Assembly: GCF_900113635.1 (NCBI RefSeq)
Contig: NZ_FOQA01000010.1
Location: forward strand, 1 to 64,000
Direction of reading: 5' to 3'
Length of the DNA stretch: 64,000 nt
Origin: Tindallia magadiensis
GTDB lineage: Bacteria > Bacillota > Clostridia > Peptostreptococcales > Tindalliaceae
The notes under the pieces were generated by a model. That model ran no database searches, was not told where the DNA came from, and saw only the letters and a list, made by a program, of their open reading frames with translations. The position numbers were made by a program, and so were the translations under genes. This document shows, one piece after another, positions 61,453-64,000 of the stretch; the first letter of the stretch is position 1; every line of letters begins with the position of its first letter.

Positions 61453-62316
61453 ATGCGTATCAACGGTGTGTTATTGGTTATTTTAGCCGCCATTTTATGG
61501 GGTCTTTCTGGAGGACTTGGTGGCTTTCTAATGGATAAAGGATGGAGCCCCCTAGTTATCGCTTTTTACAGAGGAACCGTAGGATTACTATTTATTCTGA
61601 CTTGGTTTTTCTTCCGACCATCAGCATTGAACAGACCGATGATTATCTGGTCTATCTTTGCAGGAATTGGGGTTGCAGGAAATCTTGGTTTTTATAATAT
61701 CAGCATATCAGAGTCAAGCATTGCTGTAGCCGCTACTTTGATGTATACAGCACCAGTATTTGTATTTCTTATATCCTTTATATTCCGCTTGGAAGAAATG
61801 TCGTTATCGAAATGGCTGGCAATCCTTTTTGTAATGGCTGGAGTGGTATTACTGACAGAAGTTTATCATGTTGGTCCTGACAGCATTTCACTGCTTGGAC
61901 TTGTTTCAGGACTGGCTTCGGGCATATCCTACGCATTATTTATTTTTAGTTTTAAGTATGCTGATAGCTATGGACAGCCTCAGGGAATATTATCCATAGC
62001 ATTTATCTCTTTTTCTATAGTCATGCTCCTTTTTATTGACCGGTCTGAAGCGATCTCCGTTCTTCAATCGTCAGATATAGGCTGGATGATTGTTCTGGGC
62101 TTCTTTGGAGCAGGCCTATCTTTTTTCTTATACATCACTGGATTAAAAAGGACAACATCAACGTCGGCTTCCATCGCTGCTATGGTGGAGCCGGTCACGG
62201 CTTCTCTTTTTGGATTTGTTGTTTTAAGCCAGACGCTGGCAATGAACCAAATCGCCGGAATGGGTATTATATTGGTGACGGTGACCAGCTTAAGTACGAA
62301 ACAGAGCGAAAAATAA
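61453..62316 (+). CDS. EamA/DMT-family transporter
   Basis: This is a 287-residue membrane protein with ten helices in two EamA repeats. The first repeat has LLVILAAILWGLSGGLGGFL, VIAFYRGTVGLLFIL and SSIAVAATLMYTAPVFVFL, and the second repeat LVSGLASGISYALFIFSF and STSASIAAMVEPVTASLFGF. It would export or import small metabolites. AGGGAGG precedes the ATG. The last about 113 bp of the gene and its downstream REP are repeated at 63189-63342. Confidence 0.88.
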   Translation: MRINGVLLVILAAILWGLSGGLGGFLMDKGWSPLVIAFYRGTVGLLFILTWFFFRPSALNRPMIIWSIFAGIGVAGNLGFYNISISESSIAVAATLMYTAPVFVFLISFIFRLEEMSLSKWLAILFVMAGVVLLTEVYHVGPDSISLLGLVSGLASGISYALFIFSFKYADSYGQPQGILSIAFISFSIVMLLFIDRSEAISVLQSSDIGWMIVLGFFGAGLSFFLYITGLKRTTSTSASIAAMVEPVTASLFGFVVLSQTLAMNQIAGMGIILVTVTSLSTKQSEK

Positions 62317-62357
62317 ACAGAAAGAAAACAGGACAAGAGAAACGCCCCCTTGTCCTG
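62204..62357 (+). repeat. 154-bp direct repeat, left copy
   Basis: This covers the 3-prime end of the EamA gene and a REP palindrome (62331-62355). It is about 98 percent identical to 63189-63342 (I count about three differences). The two copies bracket the toxin-antitoxin pair. Confidence 0.92.
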
Positions 62358-62542
62358 TCAAAATGATTTCATCGCAAGCCTTCACATTTTAATATATATT
62401 TTTGTGATGTTAATCACATTTTTATACATGATGCCGTGTTTGATTTTTTAGGTCAACATATTTGCCATTTTAACAAAAACGCCTTCCTTATAACGTAAGG
62501 ATCCGACATAGCGTAAGGATCCGACGTTTTTGAAAAACTCGC

Positions 62543-62857
62543 TTATTCGATAAGCCTCAGGTATTCCTGCCTTCCATCCACCACTGCATAGATGATGACG
62601 ATTCTCTCCTCATGGTTTACTTTATAAAAGGCCAGATGTTGATCCATCATAACCACTCTATATCCTTGCTTTTTTAGGATGGAATACCGTGGTATCTGCC
62701 CAGACTCCGGCAGGTCTTCCAGCCTTTCAATGGCTTTTTCCATCTTTTCCAAGTATGAAAGTGCCACCATTGCATCGCCCATCTGATCTGCAATATAGTG
62801 GATGATGGAACGAATCTGGTCTTCCGCTTTGTCGGTCTTCAGGATCCGATACTTCAT
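62543..62857 (-). CDS. RelE/ParE-family toxin
   Basis: This 104-residue protein has the fold pattern of the RelE/ParE superfamily: KYRILKTDKAEDQIRSIIHY, a helical hairpin ending LEDLPESGQIPRY, then KKQGYRVVMMDQHLAFYKVN and IVIIYAVVDGRQEYLRLI. Such toxins cleave ribosome-bound mRNA (RelE) or poison gyrase (ParE); which one cannot be told here. It overlaps the antitoxin gene by 4 bp. The downstream region has a repeated CGTAAGGATCCGAC and flanking AAAACG/CGTTTT. Confidence 0.85.
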   Translation of the reverse strand: MKYRILKTDKAEDQIRSIIHYIADQMGDAMVALSYLEKMEKAIERLEDLPESGQIPRYSILKKQGYRVVMMDQHLAFYKVNHEERIVIIYAVVDGRQEYLRLIE

Positions 62858-63132
62858 TTATTTTCCCTTTCCTGTAAGGACTTTCGAAGGTCGTTAAAGG
62901 TATCTTTGATAGGGCTTATTCGCCCATTGGCCACGTCTTCTTCTGCTTCAGCCAGGACTCTTAGAAGCGCAAGCTCTTCTTTCATCTGATAGTAATCCTG
63001 CAGCCCAAGAACCGCTGTATCTCCCCGGCCGTTCACTGTAATGATTACCGGTTGCCTTTTCTCTTTGCAGTGTCTGGAAATTTCGTTGTAGCGGTTCCTC
63101 AGATCGGAAGACGGTCTGATGGTTGGTTCCAT
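62854..63132 (-). CDS. Phd/YefM-family antitoxin
   Basis: This 92-residue protein has an N-terminal DNA-binding Phd/YefM domain (MEPTIRPSSDLRNRYNEISR, PVIITVNGRGDTAVLGLQDY) and a C-terminal charged helix that would wrap the toxin. I chose the ATG at 63132, preceded by GAGAGGTG; the frame reaches 63150. The upstream A/T-rich dyads (around 63160-63180) would suit autoregulation. With the toxin it forms a cassette framed by 154-bp direct repeats. Confidence 0.85.
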   Translation of the reverse strand: MEPTIRPSSDLRNRYNEISRHCKEKRQPVIITVNGRGDTAVLGLQDYYQMKEELALLRVLAEAEEDVANGRISPIKDTFNDLRKSLQERENK

Positions 63133-63188
63133 TTCGATCACCTCTCTCATCGCATAGTCATATTATATCATATTTTGTATATATTTTC

Positions 63189-63342
63189 CTCTTTTTGGAT
63201 TTGTTGTTTTAAGCCAGACGCTGGCAATGAACCAAATTGCCGGAATGGGTATTATATTGGTGACGGTGACCAGCTTAAGTACGAAACAGAGCGAAAAATA
63301 AACAGAAAGAAAAAAGGACAAGAGAAACGTCCCCTTGTCCTG
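63189..63342 (+). repeat. 154-bp direct repeat, right copy
   Basis: This repeats the EamA 3-prime end and REP palindrome (63316-63340) from 62204-62357. The EamA part cannot be expressed as a protein here. It abuts the stop codon of the methyltransferase gene at 63343-63345. Confidence 0.92.
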
Positions 63343-63945
63343 CTACGTATTGCGTAGCATCACCATGAAGTACTCGGAAGAGTCAATGACCTGTTCTTTT
63401 TCTAAGCCGGCTTTTTTCCCGAAAGCAACCAGTGTTTCTTCTGAAGGAAGTCGGTCTTCTGCTACGATGGTCGTGGCCTGTTTTTCATGGATGCCGTTAA
63501 TTTCTTCCCGGCTGTTACTATGTGCAATGGTAAGGGTTCCTTTTGCTTTAAGGTGCTTTTTCATCTGATGGATCGCTTGTTCTTTGTTCTCAAAATGAGG
63601 GAACATGGAGTAACAGATAATATGATGAAAGGTTTCGTCTCCCAGGTCTTCCAGCACATTTCCTCTTCGATATTCTACCTGTGGATCTGAATATTTCTCT
63701 TTTGCTCTTTTTATCATTTCTTCCGCCAGATCCATAGCAAGAATCCACCCTTTCCCTTGCAGTTTCTCCAAAAGATACGGTGTTAAAACCCCTGTACCAC
63801 ATCCCACGTCTAATATTTTATCTCCTTTTTGAATGCCTATGGCATCAAGAATGGTAGAAATTTTTTCAGGCTTATGAACCACCTGCTGATCCCAGGTAGC
63901 CGCTTTTTCATTAAAAAAGGCTCTTTCTTTTTCTGTTTTCGTCAT
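63343..63945 (-). CDS. class I SAM-dependent methyltransferase
   Basis: This 200-residue Rossmann-fold enzyme starts FFNEKAATWDQQ, typical of small-molecule methyltransferases. Motif I is ILDVGCGTGVLTPYLLEKL, motif II ILAMDLAEEMIKRAKEK, and the later motif ICYSMFPHFENKEQAIHQM with TLTIAHSNSREEING. The acceptor is unknown. The stop codon directly touches the repeated REP element, and the gene begins close to the window edge. Confidence 0.85.
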   Translation of the reverse strand: MTKTEKERAFFNEKAATWDQQVVHKPEKISTILDAIGIQKGDKILDVGCGTGVLTPYLLEKLQGKGWILAMDLAEEMIKRAKEKYSDPQVEYRRGNVLEDLGDETFHHIICYSMFPHFENKEQAIHQMKKHLKAKGTLTIAHSNSREEINGIHEKQATTIVAEDRLPSEETLVAFGKKAGLEKEQVIDSSEYFMVMLRNT

Positions 63946-64000
63946 TACCGGTACCCCACTTCTTTTTTTCGTAGAGATACAATCCCTATAACGGAAGGAA

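Overview
The window looks like a chromosomal segment of a low-to-mid-GC Gram-positive anaerobe of the class Clostridia, possibly a salt- or alkali-adapted lineage. The evidence is strong GGAGG ribosome binding sites with ATG, GTG and TTG starts, lipobox substrate-binding proteins, FeoAB iron uptake, an NhaC antiporter, the DUF3784 and DUF3796 families, and two cobalamin riboswitches. No rRNA, tRNA, phage or CRISPR array was recognised. The species cannot be named from the sequence alone.

Layout. Positions 0.3-4.2 kb hold an operon for a FecBCD/BtuFCD-type ABC importer that ends in a NifH-like Fe-S ATPase, with a partial Fur-like box upstream and a divergent Crp/Fnr-type regulator. Positions 5-7.5 kb hold small genes, an IS remnant, a DNA glycosylase and a transposase fragment. 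Positions 7.6-13.1 kb hold a nickel/peptide-type ABC importer behind a cobalamin riboswitch. Positions 13.2-16.9 kb are a decayed patch (ATP-grasp gene, internally deleted methyltransferase, IS remnant, broken second copy of the Crp-like gene) followed by a CLC chloride channel gene. Positions 17-21.5 kb are an iron region with Fur boxes, a small His-rich membrane protein, and the operon feoA / nicotianamine-synthase-like protein / UPF0104 protein / feoB. Positions 22.5-27.7 kb hold nhaC with a sigma-54-type promoter and, next to it, a sensor kinase with a periplasmic solute-binding domain and a sigma-54 activator. Positions 28-35.9 kb hold a DUF3796/XRE pair, a REP-associated transposase element and a full dpp/opp-type peptide transporter.

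Positions 37-41 kb hold a membrane protein, a MATE exporter and an aldehyde dehydrogenase. Positions 41-45.8 kb form an unusual signalling set: solute-binding lipoprotein, REC-DUF3369-HD-GYP protein, histidine kinase, second solute-binding lipoprotein. A chemoreceptor follows. Positions 48.2-53.6 kb hold a second cobalamin-riboswitch-controlled Nik/Opp-type ABC operon. The rest holds a lipoprotein, a nitroreductase-like protein, a PAS histidine kinase, a second chemoreceptor, a zinc-ribbon protein, a DMT transporter, a toxin-antitoxin pair between 154-bp direct repeats, and a methyltransferase.

How the parts fit. Metal and cofactor acquisition dominates: putative Fur boxes mark three loci and two B12 riboswitches mark two importers, which suggests coordinated iron and cobalt/corrinoid homeostasis. 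A family of REP-like palindromes served by a tyrosine (Y1) transposase is scattered through the window, and most copies lie within 0-14 bp of a stop codon. Two about 250-bp copies are internally deleted derivatives of the full element. All functional statements are inferred from reading the sequence; no database search was run.
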